NCBI RefSeq assembly: GCF_963259705.1
Contig: NC_081851.1
Location: 15,102,145-15,166,144 of the forward strand
Origin: Myotis daubentonii
Lineage: Eukaryota; Chordata; Mammalia; Chiroptera; Vespertilionidae
Direction of reading: 5' to 3'
Length of the DNA: 64,000 nt
The translations under genes and the position numbers were made by a program. The notes under the pieces were generated by a model. It was not told the DNA's origin. It ran no database searches and was given only the letters and a program-made list of their open reading frames with translations. This document shows, piece by piece, positions 23,520 to 32,083 of the stretch. The first letter of the stretch is position 1; every line of letters starts with the position of its first letter.

Positions 23520-23710
23520 CAGAGGTCCTCAAACGTTTTAAACAGGGGTCCAGTTCACTGTCCCTCAGACATTCCACACATGCGCACTGCGGGCACGGGA
23601 CGAGTTGGCTGCTAAGCAGGACAGGCAGCAGAGGCAAACCACCTGGCGGGCCGGATAAATGTTTTCAGCGGGCTGCACGTGGCCCGTGGGCCGTAGTTTG
23701 AGGACCCCTG
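23520..23710. mobile_element. hAT-type MITE with 8-bp target duplication
   Basis: A 191-bp element with inverted ends CAGAGGTCCTCAAAC and GTTTGAGGACCCCTG (the second as seen on the complement and plus strand), interior rich in ggcccg. Flanked by the perfect 8-bp duplication TTCTAGAT (23512-23519 and 23711-23718). Non-coding and therefore dependent on a trans-acting hAT transposase. Confidence 0.94.
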
Positions 23711-23737
23711 TTCTAGATGTCCTTGGGGACAAAGCCA

Positions 23738-24213
23738 TGGTAGTGGGGCCGAGGCAGAGGCCGTTAGGGGTGATTAGGCCAGGAGGAGAGGGCAGTTGAG
23801 AGCAAGCAGGCCATCAGGGGGGTCAGTTGGGGGGCAAGCAGGCCAGCAGGAAAGGCAGATGGCGGGGAGCAGGCCGGTAATTGTGGGCAATTGGGGGCGA
23901 GCAGGCCAGCATTGGGGGCCAGTTGTGGGTGAGCAGACCGGCAGTGGGGGGGCAGTTGAGGGTAAGACAGATGGCTGGGGGGCTGCTGAGGGTACACAGG
24001 CCGGCATGCAGAGTGGTTAGGGGCAATCAGTCAAGTGAGTAGTTAGGAGCCAGCAGTCCTGGATGGTGAGAGGGATGTTTGACTGCTAGTTTAGGCCCGA
24101 TCCCAGAAATCATGCCTAAACCAGCAGTCAGACCACCCATAAGGGGTCCCAGATTTGAGAGGGTGCAGGTAGGGCTGATGGACACCGCACCGCCCCCACA
24201 CACGGGCCACTAG
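23738..24213 (+). mobile_element. Helitron, non-autonomous (first of three in a row)
   Basis: Begins atggtagtggggcc like 15257 and contains the ggggcaagcaggccagc tandem block. It ends with the family 3' region (ataaggggtcccagattt, ggtgcaggtagggctga) and CTAG at 24210-24213. The 3' hairpin is largely lost (cacacgggccactag), and a clear 5' TC end was not found, so the 5' boundary is uncertain. Confidence 0.75.
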
Positions 24214-24219
24214 TCTATA

Positions 24220-25005
24220 TACACTGAGTGGCCAGATTATTATGACAACACCATCAGTATTTCATTGGGCCACCTTTTGCCTTCAATACTGCGGCGAATC
24301 CTCTTGGCATTGGCTCCCCGAGATGTTAAAAGGTGATGTGAGGAATCTGACACCATGCCTGATGAATAGCACTGTCCAGTTCTGTGAGATTTGAGGGTTG
24401 TGGAACCAGCTGCCTGATGGCTCTTTTAACTTCATCCCACAAATGCTCAATTGGATTGAGATCTGGTGATTGTGGGGGCCACATAAGCAAGGTAAAGTCT
24501 CCCTCATGTTGTTGAAACTATTCCTGCACAATACGAGCACTGTCATGGCTCACTGTCTTGTTGGAAGACGCCATTGGGATACGCCATCAACAGGATAGGA
24601 TGAACTTAGGTATGTTGTGCTATTCAGATGTTGTTCCACATGAATTAAAGGGCCTAAATCATGCCAAGGAAAACATGCCCCAAACCATAGCACTGCCCCC
24701 ACCAGCTTGAAGGGCTGTACTCATGCATGTGGGGTGCATGCTTTCATGTTGTTTCCACCAAATCCTCACTCTGCCATCTGCACGATGCAACTGGAAACAT
24801 GATTCATCTGACCACATGACTTTTTTCCAATGCTCAACTATCCCATGCTTCTGTTCCTGTGCAAATTGGAGATGTTTTATCTTGGTAACTGCAGACAGCA
24901 AAGGCGTTCGACCAGGCCTTCAGCTTCCATATCCCAAACAATGCAGTGTATGGCTTATTTGCCTACACACATCAGGTGGTCATAATAATCTAGCCACTCA
25001 GTGTA
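24220..25005 (-). mobile_element. Tc1/mariner (Tc1-like) transposon, internally deleted
   Basis: Inverted ends TACACTGAGTGGCCAGATTA (left) and its complement (right; taatctagccactcagtgta with small changes), with TA target duplication inside a TATATA context. At about 786 bp it is half the length of a full Tc1 element. Coding remnants lie on the minus strand. Confidence 0.9.
24283..24901 (-). pseudogene. Tc1 transposase remnant (DDE family), frameshifted
   Basis: Tc1 transposases cut and paste the element using a DD(34)E catalytic triad. On the minus strand, 24901-24659 encodes an 80-aa piece with WSDES (second-Asp motif region), DGRVRIW and GGGSAMVWGMFS, typical Tc1 landmarks. A second piece, 24546-24283, carries the C-terminal region after the ..SPDLNPIE.. 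landmark, here read in a shifted frame. The N-terminal DNA-binding domain is absent and there are stops between the pieces. Non-functional. Confidence 0.85.
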
Positions 25006-25383
25006 TATAAAGTCCTAAGCTACCCTTGGACCAGTGCTATGATGCGCACTGACCACCACGGGTCAGACACTAAAAGTTCAGGCATGGAACCATGGAACAG
25101 ACAGATGAATCTCAGAGGGAAGGAGGAAGGGGGAAGGTGGGAAGAGATGCACCAAAGATCTTATATGCATGCACACTAGAGGCCCCCGGTTGGGTCCCTC
25201 AGCCTACCTGCAGGGATCTGGTTGAAACCGGCAGTGTGACTTGCCCTGAGTGGTCCTGGACTGTGAGAGGGCCCAGGCCAGGACGAGGGACCCGGCTGGT
25301 GCACCAATCCGTGCACCCGGCCTCTAGTTCTATTTAAATTTTTTTTCTTGAAATATTAATGTTTACTGCACATAACATGTAAA

Positions 25384-25673
25384 TATATAAAAGCCTAAGC
25401 GAAAGTTGGACCAGCGCTATGATAAGCAGTGAGCACCAGGGGGCAGAGGCTCAATGCAGAGGCATGGAAACATGGAACAGCCTGATGAATCTGAGAGGGA
25501 AGGGGTTAGGGGAGGGCCGGAAGAGATTCACCAAATATCTTATACGCATACTAGAGGCCCCCGTGGGGGTCCCTCCTCTGGCCTGTGGGGCTTGGACATA
25601 TCCTGAGGGGTCCCGGATGGTGAGAGGGACAAGGGACCCCACTGGTGCACAAATCTGGGCACCAGGCCTCTAG
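25384..25673 (+). mobile_element. Helitron, non-autonomous short copy
   Basis: Begins ATATATAAAAGCCTAAGCG (5' TC decayed), shares ttggaccagcgctatgat, accagggggcag and catggaacagcctgatgaat with the previous copy, and ends in a GGTGCAC..GGGCACC hairpin and CTAG at 25670-25673, followed by T. About 290 bp. Confidence 0.82.
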
Positions 25674-25717
25674 TTATAGGTCAAATTGTTTTTCTTGAAA
25701 TCTTTTTTACTGCATGT

Positions 25718-26148
25718 TGTTGTGCCCAGATTTCAAGGTTCCCAAAATGCCCACCAGGGAGCCAGCGAGTCCAATGCAAAAGCAAAGAGTCCATCATTTC
25801 GAACTAGTTCGGCTCCCGACCACACTCACCGATGCATCGGTAAGCCCCAGTGGCCGAGAGAGAGCGAGGCCTGATGGGATTGTGGGTTTTATAGAAAGGG
25901 CAGGGGAGGGGACTGTGGGCCCCGCCGATTGGCCAGGCGCGAGTTGGGTCTTGTTACACAGGATGAGGTCATCTCTATGGCGTGCACGTCCCTTGATTGT
26001 CATTGGTTAGTTCAAAGAAATCCCAGGCGTGGCCAGCAGGGGCCCGGCAGCAACCTAGACACGTGACCTTCAAAACGGGGGGCGGGGGGGAGACTTCCTG
26101 CAAGGGGGGGAGGCGCAGTATGATTTCTGGAAATAAAGGGCTTAGACA
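25718..26148 (-). mobile_element. Solo LTR of an endogenous retrovirus
   Basis: A 431-bp segment with LTR termini (sense strand begins TGTCTAAG and ends GGGCACAACA). The sense strand (minus) shows a CCAAT box near 25926, a CTATAAAAC TATA box near 25888, and an R/U5-like 3' part rich in T/G. Flanks GCATGT (25712-25717) and GCATGG (26149-26154) match at five of six bases, consistent with a 6-bp target duplication. No internal retroviral genes remain. CpG-rich. Called by features, not by a family match. Confidence 0.72.
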
Positions 26149-26328
26149 GCATGGGCTGGAGAGGGGGCAGACGTGGGCAGTCCTCTTACCCCGTCCTCCC
26201 CTCAGTGCTCGGCCGGCTGACAGAGCCCGACAGTGGCAGAGCTGACCCACGGGAACTCAGTGGGCAGCCTGGACCGAACCCCAGTACCCCCGCCTCCCTC
26301 GTCCTGCCCAACCACCCTCCCCTCCCGT

Positions 26329-26637
26329 CTCACTCAGGGCCTCTCACCAGGCCCTCCCACCTCCTGGCCTCACTCAGCGCCTCTCACCAGGCCCTCCCAC
26401 CCCCTGGCCTCACTCAGGGCCTCTCACCAGGCCCTCCCAGCCCCTGGCCTCACTCAGGGCCTCTCACCAGGCCCTCCCACCCCCTGGCCTCACGCAGGGC
26501 CTCTCACCAGGCCCTCCCACCCCCTGGCCTTACTCAGGGCCTCTCACCAGGCCCTCCCACCCCCTGGCCTCACTCAGGGCCTCTCACCAGGCCCTCCCAC
26601 CCCCTGGCCTCACTCAGGGCCTCTCACCAGGCCCCTG
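26329..26637 (+). repeat. 40-bp minisatellite, ~7.5 copies
   Basis: Near-identical units of the form CTCTCACCAGGCCCTCCCAC + CCCCTGGCCTCACTCAGGGC. Since 40 is not a multiple of 3, all three frames stay open, which explains the long frames 26151-27005 and 26233-26775; neither is treated as a gene. Confidence 0.96.
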
Positions 26638-26981
26638 CCCCTTGGTGCCCTCAAACAGCTTGTGCTGCCAGTTGGAGTAGGAACCATGAGGGCGTTGGGT
26701 GCAGTGCCCAGAGGTGCCCCGCCCTGGGACCCGCCCCCGAGGCTGCTCCAGGCTGGGGGCCGAGCCCCACTGTGACCGCAGATCTCCCTTCTTTACCTAA
26801 CCCGCCGGAGAAAGGAGCCGGCGTTCTCACAGCAGTGCCAGTGCCCCGTGAGCAGCGCCAGGCCTCCATCGCAGGCCTCACCATGAGCTTTATCTGCAGT
26901 CACGCTCACAGGAACGGGGGACTGTGCCCAGGACGGTGTGCATGGAAACCAAAGCAAACGCGGTTCCGTTCCTCACCCGAG
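26638..26981. other. GC- and CpG-rich unassigned sequence
   Basis: Between the minisatellite and a SINE; no exon or promoter elements recognised. Confidence 0.4.
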
Positions 26982-27220
26982 GACATTTTTTTCATTGACG
27001 TTTAGAGAGAGTGGAAGGGAGGGAAGGAGAGTGGGTAGAGACACAGAGAGAGAAACATTGATATGAGAGAGATGCATCGATTGGTCGCCTTCCAGGTGCG
27101 CTCCGACCCGGCCAGGGAGCAAACCTGAAACCCACGTATGTGCCCTTGACCAGGAATTGACCCTGAGACCCTTCGGTTGGTGGGCCGACTCTCTAACCAC
27201 TGAGACCACGTCCAGGGCCG
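26982..27220 (-). mobile_element. VES SINE
   Basis: Minus-strand copy: tail tttttttcattgacg, purine run, gagaaacattgatatgag, and a head near 27180-27220 (minus: ctggacgtggtctcagtgg). No clear target duplication. Confidence 0.82.
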
Positions 27221-27839
27221 ATTCCAGTTTTAAGAGGATCCTCTATCGGGAAAGAAACCGACGTTGTACACGTGCAGAAACCCTGCTGTGCTATCCACAT
27301 GCCACTCAGGCACGCAGACCAGGGTGGGATATGTTCAGGCTACAAGGCATCACCTCCATCCCTGGAGCACGCGGCTGCGAAAGCGCTTGCTTACCAGCTG
27401 CTGGCCTTTGGGGCCCCATCCTGCGTACTGCAGCTTCGCGTCGCTCACCTCCGGCGGGTCTAGGCTCTGAGGGTCCCTGGAAAACATGACAAAGAGAGAA
27501 AAATGGTGGGAAGGAACGGAGAGTTAAGGGCTGTACTTGTTCTGCCCTGAGCCTCACCCCCCCTTGCCCCCCCCCATACACCGCGTCACCCTCTCCAGGG
27601 GCCGTCTCATTGGGACCAGGGCCCCCAGGTGTGTGAGGTGGACTCAGGTCCTCATGCTGAGCCCAAATAGCAAATACTCCCTGGGAGAGAGCCTGTGGAG
27701 GAGTCTATGAACCGATTTTTAAAAATATTCAGAACCGCCTGGGTGGGGGAGGGGGGGCGGCGCGGGCGGCACTGCTCTCAGCCCAAGACCTGGTTCATTG
27801 TTATTTAATGGACTGAAATCCTCAGGGGTGTGTTCATGC

Positions 27840-27840
<1 letters not shown>
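27221..27840. other. GC-rich unassigned sequence
   Basis: CpG-containing stretch at about 27360-27470. Nothing recognised on either strand. Confidence 0.4.

Positions 27841-27841
<1 letters not shown>

Positions 27842-27881
<40 letters not shown>
27842..27881 (+). repeat. (GA)n microsatellite
   Basis: About 20 uninterrupted GA dinucleotides. Confidence 0.97.
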
Positions 27882-27884
<3 letters not shown>

Positions 27885-28162
27885 CATTCATTTATTTTGG
27901 TGTTAGTTCATGCTCTCGCCCCATGTTTCTGTCTTTCTCTTCATTTACTCATTTGTTTTAAAGAATCCAGTCCAGGCTCCATATGATCCATGTCAGGGAA
28001 GAGACGGACTGGTAAAAAATGACTAAGGACAAATACAATGATCTGGACTTAACTCCATCCCAAAGCAATCACACAGTCCCTTCTGACTTTGCGTATCTGA
28101 GCAAGAAGCAAGCAGCATACATCATGCTGACTTTTGCAGAGTACATTAGTGAATGGAAGTTT

Positions 28163-28382
28163 TTTAAAAATATATTTCATTGATTTTTTTTACTGAGAAG
28201 AAGGGAGAGGGATAGAGAGTTAGAAACATGGATGAGAGAGAAACATTGATCAGCTGCCTCCCACACACCCCGTACTGGGAATGTGCCCGCAACCAAGGTA
28301 CATGCCCTTGACCAGAATCGAACCCGGCACCCCTGAGTCCACAGGCGGACACTCTATCCACTGAGCCAAACCGGCCGGGTCA
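28163..28382 (-). mobile_element. VES SINE, young copy with target duplication
   Basis: Well-preserved minus-strand copy: tail 28163-28195, gaaacattgatcagctgcct, accaaggtacatgcccttga, head ending at about 28380 (minus: gacccggccggtttggctca). Flanked by the perfect 13-bp repeat TGAATGGAAGTTT (28150-28162 and 28383-28395). Confidence 0.93.
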
Positions 28383-28395
28383 TGAATGGAAGTTT

Positions 28396-28926
28396 ACTCG
28401 TTCCTCTTCGTGAACTGGGCAAAGGGTTGAAAGCTTCCAGACAAAAGGCGCCTTTGGAAAGAGAAAAGCCAAGAAGTGCTTTCCTGGCTCCTAACCCTTC
28501 AGGCTAAAAACATTTTAAAAATTAGCATTTCAGTGTCCAATAATACATGTTTTCAGAATCTTCCTCATGGTGGATAATATAAACATATAAAAGACCCTCA
28601 CAGTCATAGCAGAGTGTCTGACACATTGTAGATGCTCATACAGATTAACTGGATAATGAATACAGTGAATGGAACCCCCGTTCGTGAACCTGCTTCGTTC
28701 TGGAAGGCTGTTTGAAACCCGAATCCTGCTTTCCTTTAGAAATAATGTAAATTGAATTAATGCCTTGCAGACCTCCAAGTGACCTCCTGTTTGAATGTTT
28801 CTCATATACAACACATGTCTAATATACAGTTTAATCTATAAATAAACACCATAAAAACAAAAAGGACATGAAATGTAAATGAGGATTTGACAAAAAGGAA
28901 ATGAAATGTACAGTAAAAAAAGAAAA
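28396..28926. other. No recognisable gene or repeat
   Basis: AT-rich spacer before the Helitron pair. Confidence 0.45.
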
Positions 28927-29448
28927 TCTACACTAATAAAAGACAAACATGCAAATTGACCATACCTTTGCTACACCTTAAGCCACGCCCACCAGCCAAT
29001 CAGAGCGACTATATGCAAATTAACCCAACCAAGATGGCGGGCGGCAGCCATGGAGCTGGAGCAAGCAGGAGGCTTGGTTGCCCCAATGATGGAGGAAGGC
29101 AAGCTTCCTGAGGCCAGCTCTGAGCTCCACTCAAAGCAACAAAGTTTCAATTATAGAAGGTAAATAAATCCCAGAATAAAAAAAAAAAGAAAAGAAAAGA
29201 AAAAAAGGAGAGGCTGGGAGCTTCTGTTGCCGGGGGGCTTGGCCAGCCTAGAAACGGCCATCAGCCCCTCACCCAGGCTGTCCAGGCACCCCAGTGGGGA
29301 CCCCCACCCTGAAGGGGGTGTAACCAGCCTGCAAACAGCCATCAGCCCCTCATCCAGGCTGGCCAGGCACCCCAGCAGGACCCCCACCCTGATCTGGGAC
29401 ACCCTTCAGGGCAAACCAGCCAGCCCCGACCCATGCACCAGGCCTCTA
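28927..29448 (+). mobile_element. Helitron, first unit of a dimer
   Basis: 5' TC at 28927 after an A (TCTACACTAATAAAAGAC), then a promoter-like module and an A-rich stretch (29170-29210), then two copies of a ~85-bp block (ccatcagcccctcacccaggctg, ~29260 and ~29340). It ends GCACCAGGCCTCTA at 29448, the family 3' end without the last G of CTAG. The next Helitron starts at the next base. Confidence 0.85.
28990..29045 (+). promoter_or_regulatory. Promoter-like module in a Helitron 5' region
   Basis: A CCAAT box (28996-29000), an octamer ATGCAAAT (29013-29020) and AAGATGGCGG (29031-29040), the core recognised by YY1 in many promoters, lie within 45 bp. The same trio in the same order is in the minus-strand Helitron at 62081-62131. 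Activity is not shown; the grouping is what I see. Confidence 0.55.
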
Positions 29449-29909
29449 TCCTCTATAATAAAAGGGTAATATGCAAACTGACCCTAACAGCAGAACGAAT
29501 GGGAATCACTGTTCACTATGACACACACTGACCACCGGGGGGCAGACACTCAATGCAGGATCTGCCCTCTGGTGGTCAGGGCGCTCCCACATGGGGAGCT
29601 CTGCTCAGCCACAAGCCAGGCTGATGGCTACCAGCACAGCGGTGGTGGTGGGAGCCTCTCCCGCCTCCTCAGCAGTGCTAAGGATGTCCGACTGCAGCTT
29701 AGGCCTGCTCTCAGCTGGCAAGTGGAAATCCCCCGAGGGCTGCCGGGCTGCTAGAGGGATGTCTGACTGCCATCTCGGGCCCAATACCCCAGAAAGCGGG
29801 CCTAAGCCAGCAGGTGGACATCCTCCAAGGGGTCCCAGACTGCAAGAGTGCATAGGCTGGGCTGAGGGACCCCTGCAAGTGCACAAACTTTTGTGCACTG
29901 GGCCTCTAG
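29449..29909 (+). mobile_element. Helitron, second unit of a dimer
   Basis: Starts TCCTCTATAATAAAAGGG, then the family phrases gaccaccggggggcagac, ccacaagccaggctgatgg, aaggatgtccgactgc. It ends with hairpin GTGCACAAA..TTTGTGCAC (29879-29896) and CTAG (29906-29909), then T. Complete, 461 bp, non-coding; close relative of 62475-62942. Confidence 0.92.
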
Positions 29910-30295
29910 TGTAATAATAATGAGCAGCAACAAAAGCAAAAAACAGGAAAATTTTCACAGCACAATTTCCTGAGATGTTAGCAACGTGAGGTTTAGCAAT
30001 AAACTAACACACACTCACGCATTCTCTCCCTTGTTTGTTGCCTGAGAGACGCGTGACTGATCATACAGGGATCAGCATGAAAGGGTGTGGGTGAAAAGCA
30101 TATTGTTTGAGATGGAGACGTTTGAGAGCCAACGTTCCACTATAGAAGGATAAATGGATGGATGGATATATCGGATACAGTTTAGTTACCAATGGATTGT
30201 TGGTTAGGGTCAGTACAACCTTAAACTCATATAACATTGAAAGATTTGTACTATTATTTTAATATATATTTTAAATTGCACAGTAATAATCTTTT
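29910..30295. other. No recognisable gene or repeat
   Basis: AT-rich; a short (ATGG)n run near 30155-30167. Nothing else. Confidence 0.5.
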
Positions 30296-30507
30296 TAAAA
30301 ATGTTTTTACCGATTTCAGAGAGAGGAAGCCGAGGGAGAGAAGGATAGAAATGTCAATGATGAGAGAGAATCATTGATCAGGTGTCTCCTGTACACCCCT
30401 TACAGGGGATCAAGCCCCAACCTGAGCATATGCCCTGACTGGGAATCAAAACATGACCTCCTGATTCATGGGTCGAGGCTCAACCACGGAGCCAGGCTGG
30501 CCAGGCC
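30296..30507 (-). mobile_element. VES SINE
   Basis: Minus-strand copy with tail, gagagaatcattgatcagg and a head near 30480-30507 (minus: ggcctggccagcctggctcc). Flanks show no convincing duplication. Confidence 0.82.
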
Positions 30508-31599
30508 ACGGTTAAATTCCTGAGGGCAGGGTCCTTGCTGGCATGAACCCTTCGCCTGGCCAACATTGGGGCTGGTTAGTTGGCGCTGTCTGTGTCTGTG
30601 GGTTCAGAAGCTCTGCCTGTGAAGAAGGACTTGGGTACAGAAGTCCTCCCATGGAGACTGTAGGGTTGACTCGTCCTGAAACATGTGTGATGGATCCCAC
30701 ACCCAACTCACAGAGGCACTTCCACATACATGGTCCCACACATACGTCCTCAATAAAGTCAGGGAGATTTTTTAAATAATAGGGGACACGTCGTGTCTTC
30801 CATCAGTGCACCCCGTGTCTACACCAGCCCACTGCCCAGGGAGCTCCTGCTGGAGGGGCCCTGGGAGGGCTGTGGGGGTGCGGGGGGAGGAGTGGTGCAA
30901 GTTCCCAAGGAACGTCAGCAAACCTACCATTTGTGCAATTTTATGATTTCAGAGTATTTTCATAAACAAGGGGATTTCCTCATGGATATTGTATGGGGAA
31001 AGGTTTTGTAAGGATGACTCACAATTCTGAAGCAATAACATAAGAGAGTGACACATTTGAGGACATAAACATTTTTTTTGAAAAATTACAGGACAAAACA
31101 TGCAATGTTGAGCTGAAGGACACAGAGTGTTGGGGGAAGATGAAAAGTTCTGACACTGAATGGGGTGGGGCTGCCCACCTCTGGGAACACACTACAGACA
31201 CTGAGCTGTACAGTCTCAATGGGTGAATCCCAGGGGGTGGAATTCTATCTCAATGAAGCCAGAACAGGGAGGAGGAGAAGGTCCCTCACGGTGCCCCCAC
31301 ACCTGCTCGCGCTCTCCGCAGCTTCTGCCCTGTCCCTCCAGGCCCTGGTGTGTAAGGGCAGATGTCTGGTCGACATGATAAACACCTGTATGTACCAAGC
31401 TCTCAGGGGAAAGCACACAGAGCCGTTCTGAGGATGAGAGGGGTGGCCTTGGACCCAGATGCAGGCTGGGGTCCCAACGACCTCCCTCCCAAGCTGTGTG
31501 GTCTTGGGGACTCACTAAACCTTTCTGAGCCTCCGCTTCCTTCTCTGGAATTTGGGGTCAGTCTGCTTGGGTTATTGCGAAGTTTTGTTTTGTTCTTAA

Positions 31600-31600
<1 letters not shown>
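30508..31600. other. No recognisable gene or repeat
   Basis: About 1.1 kb of mid-GC sequence. Short frames only; no family recognised. Confidence 0.45.

Positions 31601-31645
<45 letters not shown>
31601..31645 (+). repeat. (TG)n microsatellite
   Basis: About 22 uninterrupted TG units at the tail of the adjoining minus-strand SINE. Confidence 0.97.
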
Positions 31646-31647
<2 letters not shown>

Positions 31648-32083
31648 AGTTCAGAGAGGAAGGGGGAGGGAGAGAGATAGAAACATCAATGATGAGCCGA
31701 AACCTGTTTGGCTCAGTGGATAGAGCGTCGGCCTGCGGACTGAGAGGTCCCAGGTTCGATTCCAGTCAAGGGCATGTACCTTGGTTGCAGGCACATCCCC
31801 AGTAGGAGGTGTGCAGGAGGCAGCTGATCGATGTTTCTCTCTCATTGATGTTTCTAACTCTCTATCTCTCTCTCCCATCCTCTCTGTAAAAAATCAATAA
31901 AATATATTTTTAAAAACAGAAACATCGATGATGAGAGACAATCATTGATTGGCTGCTTCCTGCACACCCCCTACTGGGGACAGAGTCCACAATCCAGGCA
32001 TGTGCCCTGATCGGGAATTGAACCATTACCTCCTGGTTTATAGATTGATGCTCAACCCCTGAGCCACACTGGCTGGGCATATC
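31646..32083 (-). mobile_element. Older VES SINE, interrupted by a younger one
   Basis: Minus-strand SINE in two pieces: tail side 31646-31696 and head side 31936-32083 (minus: gcccagccagtgtggctcag). Removing the inserted SINE and one target copy restores a continuous element across gaaacatc.atgatgag. Confidence 0.9.
31697..31917 (+). mobile_element. Younger VES SINE inserted in an older SINE
   Basis: Well-preserved plus-strand copy: A box tagagcgtcggcctgcgg, B box GGTTCGATTCC (31753-31763), ggaggcagctgatcgatg, CT-rich stretch, AATAAAATATATT tail. Flanked by the 18-bp duplication AGAAACATC[A/G]ATGATGAG (31679-31696 and 31918-31935), one mismatch. Confidence 0.95.

Larger units (their letters stand above)
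24214..25327 (+). mobile_element. Helitron, split by a Tc1 element
   Basis: The 5' end TCTATATA lies directly after the CTAG of the previous Helitron. Eight bases in, the Tc1 element interrupts it. The Helitron resumes TAAAGTCCTAAG near 25008 and ends at 25324-25327 with a hairpin (GGTGCAC..GTGCACC) and CTAG, followed by T. Without the insertion it is about 0.33 kb and closely related to 25384-25673. Non-coding. Confidence 0.82.

Noticed and set aside
26151..27005. 284-codon Pro/Ser/His-rich frame
   Set aside because: Mostly a 40-bp minisatellite read through; a second frame is equally open.
31697..31780. A tRNA gene
   Set aside because: A and B boxes are those of the SINE head; no acceptor stem or anticodon loop fits, and a SINE tail follows.
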